A stretch of DNA of 64,000 nt from JADJSS01 sp046329815 (GCA_046329815.1 JAXLTY010000001.1:248001-312000), one strand, 5' to 3'. Shown: positions 49,903 through 58,611, counted from the first letter of the stretch. Translations and numbers: made by a program. The notes: generated from the letters alone by a model not told the origin.

Positions 49903-51828
49903 ATGAGTATTAAAATTACCTTTCCGGATGGCGCAGTAAAAGAATTCAACGAAGGAATTACTGCCTTAGAAATCGCTGGTCAATTGAGCAACAGTTTGCC
50001 TAAAAAAGTGTTAGGCGCTGAAATCAATGGCGAAGTACAAGACGCAATGCGTCCAATAAACGCTGATGCAACGCTTAAATTATTGACCTGGAACGACACG
50101 AACGGAAAATCTACTTTCTGGCATTCTTCAGCGCATTTATTTGCAGAAGCAATGGAAGCATTATATAAAGGTGTGAAATTCGGCATCGGACCGCCGATTG
50201 AAAACGGTTTTTACTATGATATTGACACAGGCGATGTTTCTATCACTTTAGCTGATTTGCCAAAGATCGAAAAGAAAATGGCTGAGCTGGCTGCGCAAAA
50301 AAGCGAATATATCAGAAAAGAAATTTCCAAAGCTGATGCCATCAAATATTTTGAAGCCAAAGGTGACGAATATAAACTGGAATTGCTGGAAGGTTTAGAT
50401 GATGGTCAGATTACTTTTTACACGCAAGGTAATTTCACCGATTTATGTCGCGGACCACATATTCCAAACACAGGTCATATTAAAGCAATAAAACTAATGA
50501 AGGTTGCCGGTGCTTATTGGCGCGGCGACGAAAAGCGTAAACAGTTGACGCGTATTTATGGTGTTACTTTTCCAAATCAGCAAGAACTGGATGAACACTT
50601 ACGTTTATTGGAAGAAGCAGAAAAACGCGATCATAGAAAATTAGGGCAACAATTAGAAATATACACATTTGATGATGAAGTTGGACCTGGTTTGCCATTA
50701 TGGATGCCGAATGGAGGTTTTTTAATTGAAAAAATAGAAGAATTAGCAAAAAAATCAGAAGATGAAGCCGGTTATTCCAGAGTTCGGACACCACATATTG
50801 CAAAAGAATCTTTGTATTTGCGAAGCGGACATTTACCATATTATTCAGAAAGTATGTTTCCGCCAATGGAACTGGATAATGTGAAATATTATTTAAAAGC
50901 GATGAATTGTCCGCATCACCATAAAATATTTGGCTCGATGCAAAAATCATATAAAGATTTACCTATTCGTTTAGCAGAATACGGCACTTGCTATCGCTAT
51001 GAAGATTCCGGAAGTTTATTTGGTTTGATGCGCGTTCGTTCCTTGCAAATGAATGACGCACATATTTATTGCACTAAAGAACAGTTTGAACAGGAATTCA
51101 GAGCCGTAAATGATTTGTATTTAAAATATTTCAAAATTTTCGGAATTGAAAAATACAAAATGCGTCTAAGTAAACACGAACCGTCTAAACTCGGACAAAA
51201 ATACATTAACGAACCGGAATTATGGATAGAAACAGAAAACATGGTTCGTGAAGTATTGATTAGTTCCGGAATTCCATTTGACGAAGTAAATGATGAAGCT
51301 GCATTTTATGGACCAAAAATCGATATTCAAATATATTCTGTTATTGGAAGAGAATTTACATTAGCAACCAATCAGGTAGATTTTGCACAAGGCAAACGTT
51401 TTAATTTAAAATATGTAAATAAAGACAACCAGGAAGAGTTTCCAATCATAATTCATCGCGCACCTTTAAGCACACATGAACGGTTTATAGGATTTTTACT
51501 AGAACATTATGCAGGCAATTTTCCATTATGGTTAGCGCCAAAACAAATTTCTATTTTACCAATCAGCGATAAGTTTTTAGATTATGCAAAATCAGTTGCT
51601 GAAACCTTGCAAAACAAAGGTTTTAGAGTAAAATTAGATGAACGCGCTGAGAAAATCGGCAAGAAAATCCGCGATGCTGAAGTAATGAAAGTGCCTTACA
51701 TGACGGTAATTGGTGAGAAAGAAGTAGAAAACCAGCAAATTTCTGTAAGAAAACACGGAAAAGGCGACCTTGGCGCTTTTTCTATTGAAGACTTTGCCGT
51801 ACTTTTGCAGGAAGAATTGAATAACTAG
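49903..51828 (+). CDS. thrS: Threonyl-tRNA synthetase
   Basis: A 641-residue class II synthetase. TGS domain 1-60 (IKITFPDGAVKEFNEGITAL), the second additional domain with the editing-site motif HSSAHLFAEAM and LCRGPHIPNTG, then the catalytic core (motif 2 RYEDSGSLFGLMRVR, MNCPHHHKIF and motif 3 HRAPLSTHERFIGFLLEHY) and the anticodon-binding domain from about 535 (APKQISILPISDKFLDYA). Complete and of normal length. In many bacteria thrS, infC, rpmI and rplT are contiguous; here a four-helix-bundle gene follows before infC. Confidence 0.97.
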   Translation: MSIKITFPDGAVKEFNEGITALEIAGQLSNSLPKKVLGAEINGEVQDAMRPINADATLKLLTWNDTNGKSTFWHSSAHLFAEAMEALYKGVKFGIGPPIENGFYYDIDTGDVSITLADLPKIEKKMAELAAQKSEYIRKEISKADAIKYFEAKGDEYKLELLEGLDDGQITFYTQGNFTDLCRGPHIPNTGHIKAIKLMKVAGAYWRGDEKRKQLTRIYGVTFPNQQELDEHLRLLEEAEKRDHRKLGQQLEIYTFDDEVGPGLPLWMPNGGFLIEKIEELAKKSEDEAGYSRVRTPHIAKESLYLRSGHLPYYSESMFPPMELDNVKYYLKAMNCPHHHKIFGSMQKSYKDLPIRLAEYGTCYRYEDSGSLFGLMRVRSLQMNDAHIYCTKEQFEQEFRAVNDLYLKYFKIFGIEKYKMRLSKHEPSKLGQKYINEPELWIETENMVREVLISSGIPFDEVNDEAAFYGPKIDIQIYSVIGREFTLATNQVDFAQGKRFNLKYVNKDNQEEFPIIIHRAPLSTHERFIGFLLEHYAGNFPLWLAPKQISILPISDKFLDYAKSVAETLQNKGFRVKLDERAEKIGKKIRDAEVMKVPYMTVIGEKEVENQQISVRKHGKGDLGAFSIEDFAVLLQEELNN

Positions 51829-52287
51829 TTTGTTATACGTTATATGTTATTAGTTATAAGGTTTTTTAATAGTTTATCTTGGAAAATAAAATAACAACTT
51901 TTGAAACATTAGAATGCTATAAAGTAGGTGTTGAATTGAGAAAAGAAATTGCAATTTTAGTCAAATCATTTCCAGTTGAAGAAAAGTATAGACTAGCAGA
52001 TCAAATGACAAGATGTTCACGAAGTGTAACTAATAATATTGCAGAAGGTTACGGAAGATTTCACTATTTAGATAATGCAAAATTTTGCAGGAATAGTCGA
52101 GGTTCATTAATGGAATTATTAGATCATTTATTAATCGCGCAAGAATCTGAATATATAACAATAGAACAGTTAAGTGAATTTCGCCAAAAAATAAATAAAA
52201 ATAATGCGCTTATTAATGGTTATATTCAATATCTGTTAAAAGCAAAGAAAGAATCTTAATAACGTATAACTTATAACAAATAACTTT
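51829..52287. mobile_element. Four-helix-bundle gene between inverted GTTATAA-type repeats
   Basis: The left arm (51831-51861, GTTATACGTTATATGTTATT followed by AGTTATAAGG) and the right arm (52258-52287, AATAACGTATAACTTATAAC followed by AAATAACTT) are imperfect inverted repeats. They bracket one small gene of a family known to be inserted in rRNA genes and scattered in genomes. The unit splits thrS from infC, which are usually adjacent. No transposase is present. Confidence 0.6.
51879..52259 (+). CDS. Four-helix bundle protein (S23 / 23S rRNA-intervening-sequence type)
   Basis: A 126-residue helical protein of the PF05635 family. Diagnostic stretches are LECYKVGVELRKEIAILVK, ADQMTRCSRSVTNNIAEGYGR and RNSRGSLMELLDHLLIAQE. 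These proteins are encoded in 23S rRNA intervening sequences and at many loci in Bacteroidota, and are related to the accessory protein Avd of diversity-generating retroelements; no reverse transcriptase or variable repeat lies nearby. The start appears to be TTG, because the first in-frame ATG falls after the conserved first helix. Its insertion between thrS and infC is the unusual feature. Confidence 0.9.
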   Translation: MENKITTFETLECYKVGVELRKEIAILVKSFPVEEKYRLADQMTRCSRSVTNNIAEGYGRFHYLDNAKFCRNSRGSLMELLDHLLIAQESEYITIEQLSEFRQKINKNNALINGYIQYLLKAKKES

Positions 52288-52306
52288 TTAACTTAAACCA
52301 AACCAC

Positions 52307-52852
52307 TTGATACCTAAAAGACGACCATTTATTCCGAAGAAAAAAGAAACGGAACACAGATTAAACAGAGATATACGCGTACCAGAAGTGCGTTTAGTTG
52401 GCGAAGAAATTGAGCCAGGCGTTTATCCGATTGAAGAAGCACTTCGCTTAGCCAAAGAACAAGAAGTTGACTTAGTAGAAATTTCACCAAAAGCGGTGCC
52501 GCCGGTTTGCCGTTTGGTGGACTACAATAAATTTTTGTACGACAAGAAAAAGAAAGACAAAGAAATTAAGGCGAAACAGAAAAAAACGGAAGTAAAAGAA
52601 ATTCGTTTTACGCCAAATACAGACGACCACGATTTAGAGTTTAAGCAAAAACATGCGCAGAAGTTTTTACAGGAAGGTTCTAAAGTAAAAATCTATGTTC
52701 AATTCAAAGGTCGTGCAATACAATTCAAAGATCGTGGTGAATTGGTTTTACTACAATTCGCTGAATCGTTAAAAGAATTTGGTTTATTGGAAGCCATGCC
52801 AAACTTAGAAGGCAAAAAAATGATCGCTTACATCGCGCCGAAGAAAAAGTAA
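52307..52852 (+). CDS. infC: Translation initiation factor IF-3 with a non-AUG start
   Basis: A 181-residue IF-3. N-terminal domain with NRDIRVPEVRLVGEEIEPGV and EALRLAKEQEVDLVEISPKA, a Lys-rich linker (KKKDKEIKAKQKK) and a C-terminal domain with EIRFTPNTDDHDLEFKQKHA and VQFKGRAIQFKDRG. An in-frame stop at 52289-52291 and the lack of an ATG force initiation at TTG (52307) or ATA (52310). IF-3 genes commonly use rare start codons so that the factor limits its own synthesis. A strong terminator follows, separating infC from rpmI-rplT, which lie 5 kb downstream. Confidence 0.95.
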   Translation: MIPKRRPFIPKKKETEHRLNRDIRVPEVRLVGEEIEPGVYPIEEALRLAKEQEVDLVEISPKAVPPVCRLVDYNKFLYDKKKKDKEIKAKQKKTEVKEIRFTPNTDDHDLEFKQKHAQKFLQEGSKVKIYVQFKGRAIQFKDRGELVLLQFAESLKEFGLLEAMPNLEGKKMIAYIAPKKK

Positions 52853-52873
52853 TTCTTATTTCTTATAAAGTAT

Positions 52874-52909
52874 AAAAGGTCGAAAGAGAAATACTTTCGA
52901 CCTTTTTTT
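52874..52909 (+). terminator. Intrinsic terminator after infC
   Basis: Perfect 13-bp stem AAAAGGTCGAAAG (52874-52886) / CTTTCGACCTTTT (52894-52906), loop of 7, and a continuing T-run. It could also serve the convergent T9SS gene. Confidence 0.92.
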
Positions 52910-52924
52910 CTGAACTAAACTACA

Positions 52925-55915
52925 TTATTGCACCACTACTTTACCATTAGCAATGGTTTCATTGTTTTGCATTATTTTAAACAAGTACATGCCATTCGAC
53001 AAATCTTCTCTGTAAACATCAAACGTAGTATTGTTTGTTGATGGAATTGTTTTGATGAGTTGCCCTTCAATATTCATCAGCAGCAACACCGGATTTTTCA
53101 ACTCATTAGATTCAACAATAATTTGTGTCTTATCGCGAAACGGATTTGGAAAAACCTTCACTTCTTTCACATTATACTTAGGATTTTTGATAGTATTGAT
53201 CAATTGTACTGTAACAAAATTTTGTCCGACTGTATGATATGTTTGGTTCGTGATTATCGGTGCGTTATAATCAAAATAGATATCAGCTTTGTTATAGATT
53301 TTTGTTCCGTTTGGATTATTTAGCTTTTGCTGAATTTTGAATTTTACAAAGCCATGCGATTTCGGTTCATTTCTAAAACTATCGACCAACAAAATATTAT
53401 CAAACACAAACTGTACTACATTGTTGTCGGTTCGCTGAAACTGATAAGCGTGCGAAGCCACGCCTAACTGAATAGAATTAATATCTAATGTTGGTGCAAT
53501 GGTATCTACCACAACTACTTTAAATGCGGTGTCATTTCCTGTATTTTGAAAATTGATCTGGTAATCGATCTGTGTATTTTTCTCGATGTAATGCTGCGCT
53601 GCGTAGCCAATAGGTGAAGCCACTTTGTTATTCGGATCATAAGAACCAGTAATTACATTACAACTAACGGCTCTGAATGGCTCACCATCGTAATTTGGAA
53701 ACTGTGTGAAATATCCTGTTGAAAAATTCAGTGCCGGATTTGGTCGGCAACCTTCTATTGCAGCCGTTGCAAACTTATCGCCATAACTTGGTGGTAATGC
53801 ATCTTCCTGATCTGCAATAATTCGATAGGTATGACCGGAATCGGCAGGCATTTTTTCAATAAGTGTTCCGTTGCGTGGCAATTGATAGGTACTATTGATG
53901 CGCATCACCTGGTCTTCAATAACAATATACCGTTTGCGCTGCACCATGTCGCCGCCACGGTTTTCCAGTTTCAATTCTACACTGTCACCCAAACACTGCG
54001 CTGATGCAACAATATATGAGCCAGTGTAATTTGGTGTGGTACAAATAGTATCCGGAAAGATGTGAGCTTCCACACAAAGTGTTTGACCAAGAATGGTTGA
54101 ATCGCAGATTGGCGTTGCGACAAAAGAGAAATTTCCGCAAGTTAAAAAGTCTAAAGTGCCAATATTAAAACGATATGTGTTGCCTGGTAATGCAGTATAG
54201 GAAACTGTTGCACTATTTAAAACCAGTAATCTATCTAACATAATATCTATGTATGTATTTGGTGAAGTAATAGTCCCATTGTTGCAATAGGAAACAGAGA
54301 ATACATTAAATTCTCCAATATGAGTACCAGGCGATGCACAACGATGAAGTTTATTGGTTGAAATATCTACTGTGTTTTGTATACATGGTATGGTTGGTTT
54401 AAATCCAAAATTTAATGAATCCACAGAATTACTTATGTGAATAGAATAAGAGTTGCAATTTGAAGGTGTGAAATATTGTACATTATTGGGTAACAGTTCA
54501 ATGATATAATTTCCTGTATCTATGATTGGTAAATAATATTTACCATCTATGCGAGAAGTTGAATAAGCTCTATAAAAAGTATTGTCGTTCTTTGTGGTTT
54601 TCAGAGAAAAATTTGCTACACCTTTTTCAGAAGCATTCAGAATACAATCATTATTATAATCTCCAAAAATAGTTCCTCTTATATACCATGGATCTAAAAA
54701 TAATTTTACAAGCCAAAGAGAACCTGTTACTGTCTTATCACCACTATTGTTTGCATCAGAAAATCCACCTAAAATATATTCTCCATCTCTTGTTTGCTTT
54801 GCAATATTTATAATAGAGGAGCTTTGCCCATTGCCACTAAATTCTTTTTGCCATAGAATAGTGCCCTCGTTATCTGTTTTTACTATCCACCAGTCTCGCA
54901 TACCTCTTAAGATTTCCGTTTTATCTCCTGATACTCCTGAAAATGTTTGTCCTGCTAATAAAAAGCCGCCGTCACTAGTCGATTGAAACGAAAGTAAATC
55001 ATCTTGAGCGTCACCTCCAATATCCTTTTGCCATTTCTCGTTTCCAGCAGAATCCACTTTTGCTATCCAGAAATCATTACCTCCTCTGGAGCCAGCTCTG
55101 GTTGCACCAAGCATATAACCACCATCGCTTGTTTGCTTAATAAACGTTAACCCACTGGTATTAATACTGTAGTATCTTGGAAATCGTTTCATCCATTGTG
55201 TATGACCCAAGGCATCTTTTTTTACTAATGCAGGAAAAAATAAAGCAATATCAAAATTGTAATAATGACCAGATAACAGATAGCAACCATCAGTAGTTTG
55301 TAGGAATGACTCTATGGCTGTTAGTGAATCAGCTTTTGCTTTCCATTGAATATTTCCTGAGGCATCGGTTTTCTCCATTAAAGAATCGTAACAAAAAATA
55401 AATCCGCCATCTGTAGTCAGCAAGGAAGACCCTGAAGGTTTTAAACGCGTCCATATAGTATCTGCAACAATACTTCTTTGCCACTGGATTTGTCCTAGGT
55501 TATTAGTTTTTACAATCCATGGACCTTTTGCCTGTGTAGTTTTATCACCTGATATACCTGATTTGGAATTTCCATATAATAGATAACCACCATCGCTTGT
55601 TTGTTCAATAAAACCGAGAACATCATGTCCATTACCACCAATAGTTTTGTCCCATTGTTTATTTCCGTATGCATCTGTTTTTATGATCCAGAAATCGCCA
55701 TCTCCTCTGGAATTTTCCGATTTATCAACTGTAATTCCGGAAGTGGAATATGCTCCTAAAATGTATCCGCCATCAGAAGTTTGCTGCATACACTGTATTC
55801 CGCCGTCTATAAATCCTTTCTGCCATTTTACAGATGTTTTAGGTTGTGCAGACACATGCACACATACATGAATTATTCCAATAAACATCAATAGCTTTAC
55901 CAATAGCTTTTTCAT
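52925..55915 (-). CDS. Large secreted propeller-like protein with T9SS sorting domain
   Basis: A 996-residue exported protein with a signal peptide (KKLLVKLLMFIGIIHVCVHVSA). Residues about 28-410 contain six to seven repeats around the pattern QTSDGGYILGG-S-SGD-T---G--DFWIVKTD--GN--W-K, as in beta-propeller-like surface proteins. Then follow an SdrD-B/carboxypeptidase-regulatory-like module (IRGTIFGDYNNDCILNASEKG), a long DUF7619-type region (GSYDPNNKVASPIGYA, NFQNTGNDTAFKVVVVDT, YFDYNAPIITN) and a type A sorting domain (VKVFPNPFRDKTQI to NGMYLFKIMQNNE). No enzyme motif is seen; a surface adhesion or binding role is likely. It sits between infC and rpmI. Confidence 0.88.
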   Translation of the reverse strand: MKKLLVKLLMFIGIIHVCVHVSAQPKTSVKWQKGFIDGGIQCMQQTSDGGYILGAYSTSGITVDKSENSRGDGDFWIIKTDAYGNKQWDKTIGGNGHDVLGFIEQTSDGGYLLYGNSKSGISGDKTTQAKGPWIVKTNNLGQIQWQRSIVADTIWTRLKPSGSSLLTTDGGFIFCYDSLMEKTDASGNIQWKAKADSLTAIESFLQTTDGCYLLSGHYYNFDIALFFPALVKKDALGHTQWMKRFPRYYSINTSGLTFIKQTSDGGYMLGATRAGSRGGNDFWIAKVDSAGNEKWQKDIGGDAQDDLLSFQSTSDGGFLLAGQTFSGVSGDKTEILRGMRDWWIVKTDNEGTILWQKEFSGNGQSSSIINIAKQTRDGEYILGGFSDANNSGDKTVTGSLWLVKLFLDPWYIRGTIFGDYNNDCILNASEKGVANFSLKTTKNDNTFYRAYSTSRIDGKYYLPIIDTGNYIIELLPNNVQYFTPSNCNSYSIHISNSVDSLNFGFKPTIPCIQNTVDISTNKLHRCASPGTHIGEFNVFSVSYCNNGTITSPNTYIDIMLDRLLVLNSATVSYTALPGNTYRFNIGTLDFLTCGNFSFVATPICDSTILGQTLCVEAHIFPDTICTTPNYTGSYIVASAQCLGDSVELKLENRGGDMVQRKRYIVIEDQVMRINSTYQLPRNGTLIEKMPADSGHTYRIIADQEDALPPSYGDKFATAAIEGCRPNPALNFSTGYFTQFPNYDGEPFRAVSCNVITGSYDPNNKVASPIGYAAQHYIEKNTQIDYQINFQNTGNDTAFKVVVVDTIAPTLDINSIQLGVASHAYQFQRTDNNVVQFVFDNILLVDSFRNEPKSHGFVKFKIQQKLNNPNGTKIYNKADIYFDYNAPIITNQTYHTVGQNFVTVQLINTIKNPKYNVKEVKVFPNPFRDKTQIIVESNELKNPVLLLMNIEGQLIKTIPSTNNTTFDVYREDLSNGMYLFKIMQNNETIANGKVVVQ

Positions 55916-56044
55916 ACCTATAAATTTAATCGCTTTTTATAATATTTACGTTTACCATTCAAAATTGCAGTTTGTTTTGCATACTATATATTACATATTT
56001 TGGTCATTGTTGTATTTTTATGGAAAAATAATTGTAAATTTATA

Positions 56045-56253
56045 GTATCACAGAGTGCACGGAGTTTTCACAGAGTTTTTTTTATGACTTTGTCTTAATG
56101 AACGCAGTAAAATATCTTTTGATTTGTATATAATTTTGCATACGAAAAATGATAACAAATAGAGTATTTCTATTGAAAAGATTCTTCGCTTCGCTCAGAA
56201 TGACATTGACGTGGCTTAAAACTCTGTAATTTCTCTGTGCAACTCTGTGATAC
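56045..56253. mobile_element. 209-bp MITE-like element with terminal inverted repeats
   Basis: The left end GTATCACAGAGTGCACGGAG (56045-56064) and the right end (56233-56253: CTCTGTGCAACTCTGTGATA then C) are inverted repeats that match over 20 bases apart from one inserted base and one substitution. The interior is non-coding and includes a piece of another dispersed repeat (AGATTCTTCGCTTCGCTC at 56180-56197). It lies in the 350-base gap (55916-56266) between two divergent genes. A further right-end copy is at 11829-11862. The remaining gap shows no gene. Confidence 0.7.
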
Positions 56254-56266
56254 AAAAAACAAGGTT

Positions 56267-57664
56267 ATGTACAATTCAAAATTGTTGGAAATATTTAGAA
56301 AATTAAATGTTGAAGAAATTCGCAAGTTTAAGAAATTTGTGGCTTCGCCTTATTTTTTTCGGCATGATGATGTAGTAAAACTCTATGAATATCTTTTTTC
56401 CAGGAAATATCTTTCTGAAAACAATGCTGATCGAACTAAAATATTTCAGTATTTATATAAAAATGCTGCTTATGATGATGCACGTTTGCGGTACATCACT
56501 TCGCTGGCTTTGGATGTGCTGGAACAGTTTTTCCAAACGGAACGCAACAACCAGAATGAAGTACAAAATTTATTAGCAATTTCTAAAACATTGCACGAAA
56601 AACAATTGCCGAATAATGCTGATCATTTTTTACAAAAAGCGATCATCATTCAGCAAAAGAAAACAACACAAAATGCAGCATATTGGCAGCAGCAATTCCA
56701 ATTAGAAGAAGAAATCTTCAGGCAATCCAACCAGCAAAGCAGAAGTAAAGAAAATAACCTGCAAAACATTCTTTCTACATTAGATCAATATTACATTACG
56801 CAACTGCTGAAATATGCCTGTATTGCCATTTCTTATCAGCAAATTATTAAGCAAGATTATCAGTATTTACTATTGCAAACCGTTTTAGACGTAGCAAAAC
56901 AAGATGAAAATCAACTGAATAAAATTTCTCTTATTTACTATAAAATTTATCAATTATATACATCGTCTGAACTTCATTATTTTGATGATTTATTACAATT
57001 ATTACCAAAACATTCTGCTTATTTTTCGTTGGATGAATTGAAAGATATTTATTTGCTGATCATCAATTTTGGCATCAAGCAATTGAATTCCGGAAATAAA
57101 TCGTTTGCTAAAAAATTGTACAGCATTTATCAAAGCGGTTTGCAAAATAAGGTGTTTATCGAAAATGAAAAGATCAGTCGTTTTACGTTTACCAATATTG
57201 TATTTACCGGTTTGCAATCCGAAGATTTTGATGGCGTTTACTCATTCATAAAAACACATGAAAAATATCTGCCTGAAAATTTCAAAAAGAGCACAATCGG
57301 TTTCAACAAAGCACGATATTATTATTTTCTGAAAGAATACAAAAAATCGCTGCAGTATTTAACCGATTACGAATACAATGATGTTTTGCAGAATTTAGCG
57401 GTCAAAAATATGCAGCTTAAAATTTATGTGGAAACGCAGGAATGGGAAATTTTGGATGCTTTTTTGAATACGTTTAGTGTATTTTTGCACCGGCAAAAAG
57501 GATTGGGTTATCATCAGTTAAACTATAAAAACACCATTAAATATGCCAGGCGTTTGGCTGAAGTGAATGCGTCGTCAAAAAAAATAAAAAATGCACTGTC
57601 AGCCGAAATTGAATCGGAAAACAATATTCTGGACAAAGAGTGGTTTTTAGATAGGTTAAAATAA
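56267..57664 (+). CDS. Alpha-helical repeat protein of unknown function
   Basis: A 465-residue cytoplasmic protein that appears wholly helical, with TPR-like helix pairs (FLQKAIIIQQKKTTQNAAYW, KSLQYLTDYEYNDVLQNLAV). The N-terminus KLLEIFRKLNVEEIRKFKKFVASPYF is a pattern I associate with a Bacteroidota family of uncharacterised proteins, but I cannot name it. I choose the ATG at 56267; a GTG ten codons upstream would lie within the end of the MITE-like element. The gene stands between the T9SS gene and the rpmI promoter. Confidence 0.75.
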   Translation: MYNSKLLEIFRKLNVEEIRKFKKFVASPYFFRHDDVVKLYEYLFSRKYLSENNADRTKIFQYLYKNAAYDDARLRYITSLALDVLEQFFQTERNNQNEVQNLLAISKTLHEKQLPNNADHFLQKAIIIQQKKTTQNAAYWQQQFQLEEEIFRQSNQQSRSKENNLQNILSTLDQYYITQLLKYACIAISYQQIIKQDYQYLLLQTVLDVAKQDENQLNKISLIYYKIYQLYTSSELHYFDDLLQLLPKHSAYFSLDELKDIYLLIINFGIKQLNSGNKSFAKKLYSIYQSGLQNKVFIENEKISRFTFTNIVFTGLQSEDFDGVYSFIKTHEKYLPENFKKSTIGFNKARYYYFLKEYKKSLQYLTDYEYNDVLQNLAVKNMQLKIYVETQEWEILDAFLNTFSVFLHRQKGLGYHQLNYKNTIKYARRLAEVNASSKKIKNALSAEIESENNILDKEWFLDRLK

Positions 57665-57746
57665 GTATAAAGTAAGCAGTTTATGCAGTACGCAGTACAT
57701 AATACGTTAAAATTTAACACAAAACACACATTATTTCATTTTCAAA

Positions 57747-57778
57747 TTTCCAAATTTTCAAATTAACTTGTATCTTTG
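57747..57778 (+). promoter_or_regulatory. Promoter of the rpmI-rplT operon
   Basis: TTTC (57747-57750) and TATCTTTG (57771-57778) with a 20-base spacer match the Bacteroidota consensus closely. The ATG of rpmI is 42 bases downstream, leaving a short leader. Confidence 0.75.
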
Positions 57779-57819
57779 CACCCTATTTTCAGTTAGAAAT
57801 AGATTTAAATATTGATTTT

Positions 57820-58017
57820 ATGCCAAAAATGAAAACAAACTCGAGCGCAAAAAAACGTTTCAAAGTAACTGGAAGCGGTAAAATTCAAGGCGGTCAAGCA
57901 TATAAACGTCACATTTTGACTAAAAAAACGACGAAACAAAAACGTAATTTAACAGGTTCTGTAATTATTAAAAAATGCGATGAAGGAAACATCAAATCGC
58001 TGTTGTGCATGAACTAA
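57820..58017 (+). CDS. rpmI: 50S ribosomal protein L35
   Basis: A 65-residue basic protein: MPKMKTNSSAKKRFKVTGSG is the hallmark L35 start, then RHILTKKTTKQKRNLTG. Of normal size and complete. It precedes rplT by 67 bases, as in most bacteria, and has its own promoter because infC is now 5 kb upstream and terminated. Confidence 0.97.
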   Translation: MPKMKTNSSAKKRFKVTGSGKIQGGQAYKRHILTKKTTKQKRNLTGSVIIKKCDEGNIKSLLCMN

Positions 58018-58084
58018 TACAATAAACGACATAAGGCAAGGCATCGCCGATGGTCCTATTATTCACTCTTAAAAATTAAAAGCT

Positions 58085-58429
58085 ATGCCACGTTCAGTCA
58101 ATTCAGTAGCCGCAAAAGACAGAAAAAAGAAGGTTTACAAACTTGCCAAAGGTTATTTCGGAAGAAGAAAAAATGTTTGGACAGTAACTAAAAATGCAGT
58201 AGAAAAAGGTTTAACCTATGCATTTATCGGTAGAAAATTAAAGAAAAGAGATTTCAGAAGTTTATGGATCGTGCGTATCAACGCTGCGGTTCGTCCTTTT
58301 GGCTTGTCTTATTCTAAATTCATTAAAAAATTAGCTGATGCAAATATCAACATCAACCGTAAGGTTTTAGCTGATTTAGCGATGAACGATCCGAAAGCAT
58401 TCGAAGCGATCGTAAACAAAGTGAAATAA
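58085..58429 (+). CDS. rplT: 50S ribosomal protein L20
   Basis: A 114-residue, highly basic protein: MPRSVNSVAAKDRKKKVYKL, AKGYFGRRKNVWTVTKNAVE, RDFRSLWIVRINAAVRPFGL, NININRKVLADLAMNDPKAF. Complete L20, an assembly-initiating protein of the large subunit. It is followed by a strong terminator. Confidence 0.97.
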   Translation: MPRSVNSVAAKDRKKKVYKLAKGYFGRRKNVWTVTKNAVEKGLTYAFIGRKLKKRDFRSLWIVRINAAVRPFGLSYSKFIKKLADANININRKVLADLAMNDPKAFEAIVNKVK

Positions 58430-58451
58430 ATTTCTTTGTTGAATACATTTT

Positions 58452-58483
58452 AAATCCCGACTTTCATGGTCGGGATTTTTTTT
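58452..58483 (+). terminator. Intrinsic terminator after rplT
   Basis: Perfect 10-bp stem AAATCCCGAC (58452-58461) / GTCGGGATTT (58469-58478), loop TTTCATG, T-run to 58483. Confidence 0.92.
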
Positions 58484-58503
58484 GATGATAATACGCTTCG
58501 CGC

Positions 58504-58561
58504 GTCATTGCGAACAAAGTGAAGCAATCTAAAATGAGATAGCTTCGTGCCTCGCCATGAC
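58504..58561. repeat. Dispersed inverted-repeat element of the GTCATTGCGA type
   Basis: The left half starts GTCATTGCGAACAAAGTGAA and ends AGCAATCT (58504-58530); the right half (58537-58561), reversed, reads GTCATGGCGAGGCACGAAGC then TATCT. They pair with few mismatches around a 6-base loop. This is a common kind of intergenic repeat in many bacteria; fragments of similar type occur at 14950-14976 and 56180-56203. Confidence 0.75.
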
Positions 58562-58603
58562 GCGATGCGTATGCCAGAAAACACAAAATCATTTTTTTGG
58601 ACT

Positions 58604-58611
58604 TATTTTTG
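58604..58611 (+). promoter_or_regulatory. -7 element of the thioredoxin-like gene
   Basis: TATTTTTG fits TAnnTTTG and ends 13 bases before the ATG at 58625, supporting that start. Confidence 0.5.

Noticed and set aside
51879..52259. Avd component of a diversity-generating retroelement
   Set aside because: No reverse transcriptase, template repeat or variable repeat is found nearby; the protein fits the general four-helix-bundle family.
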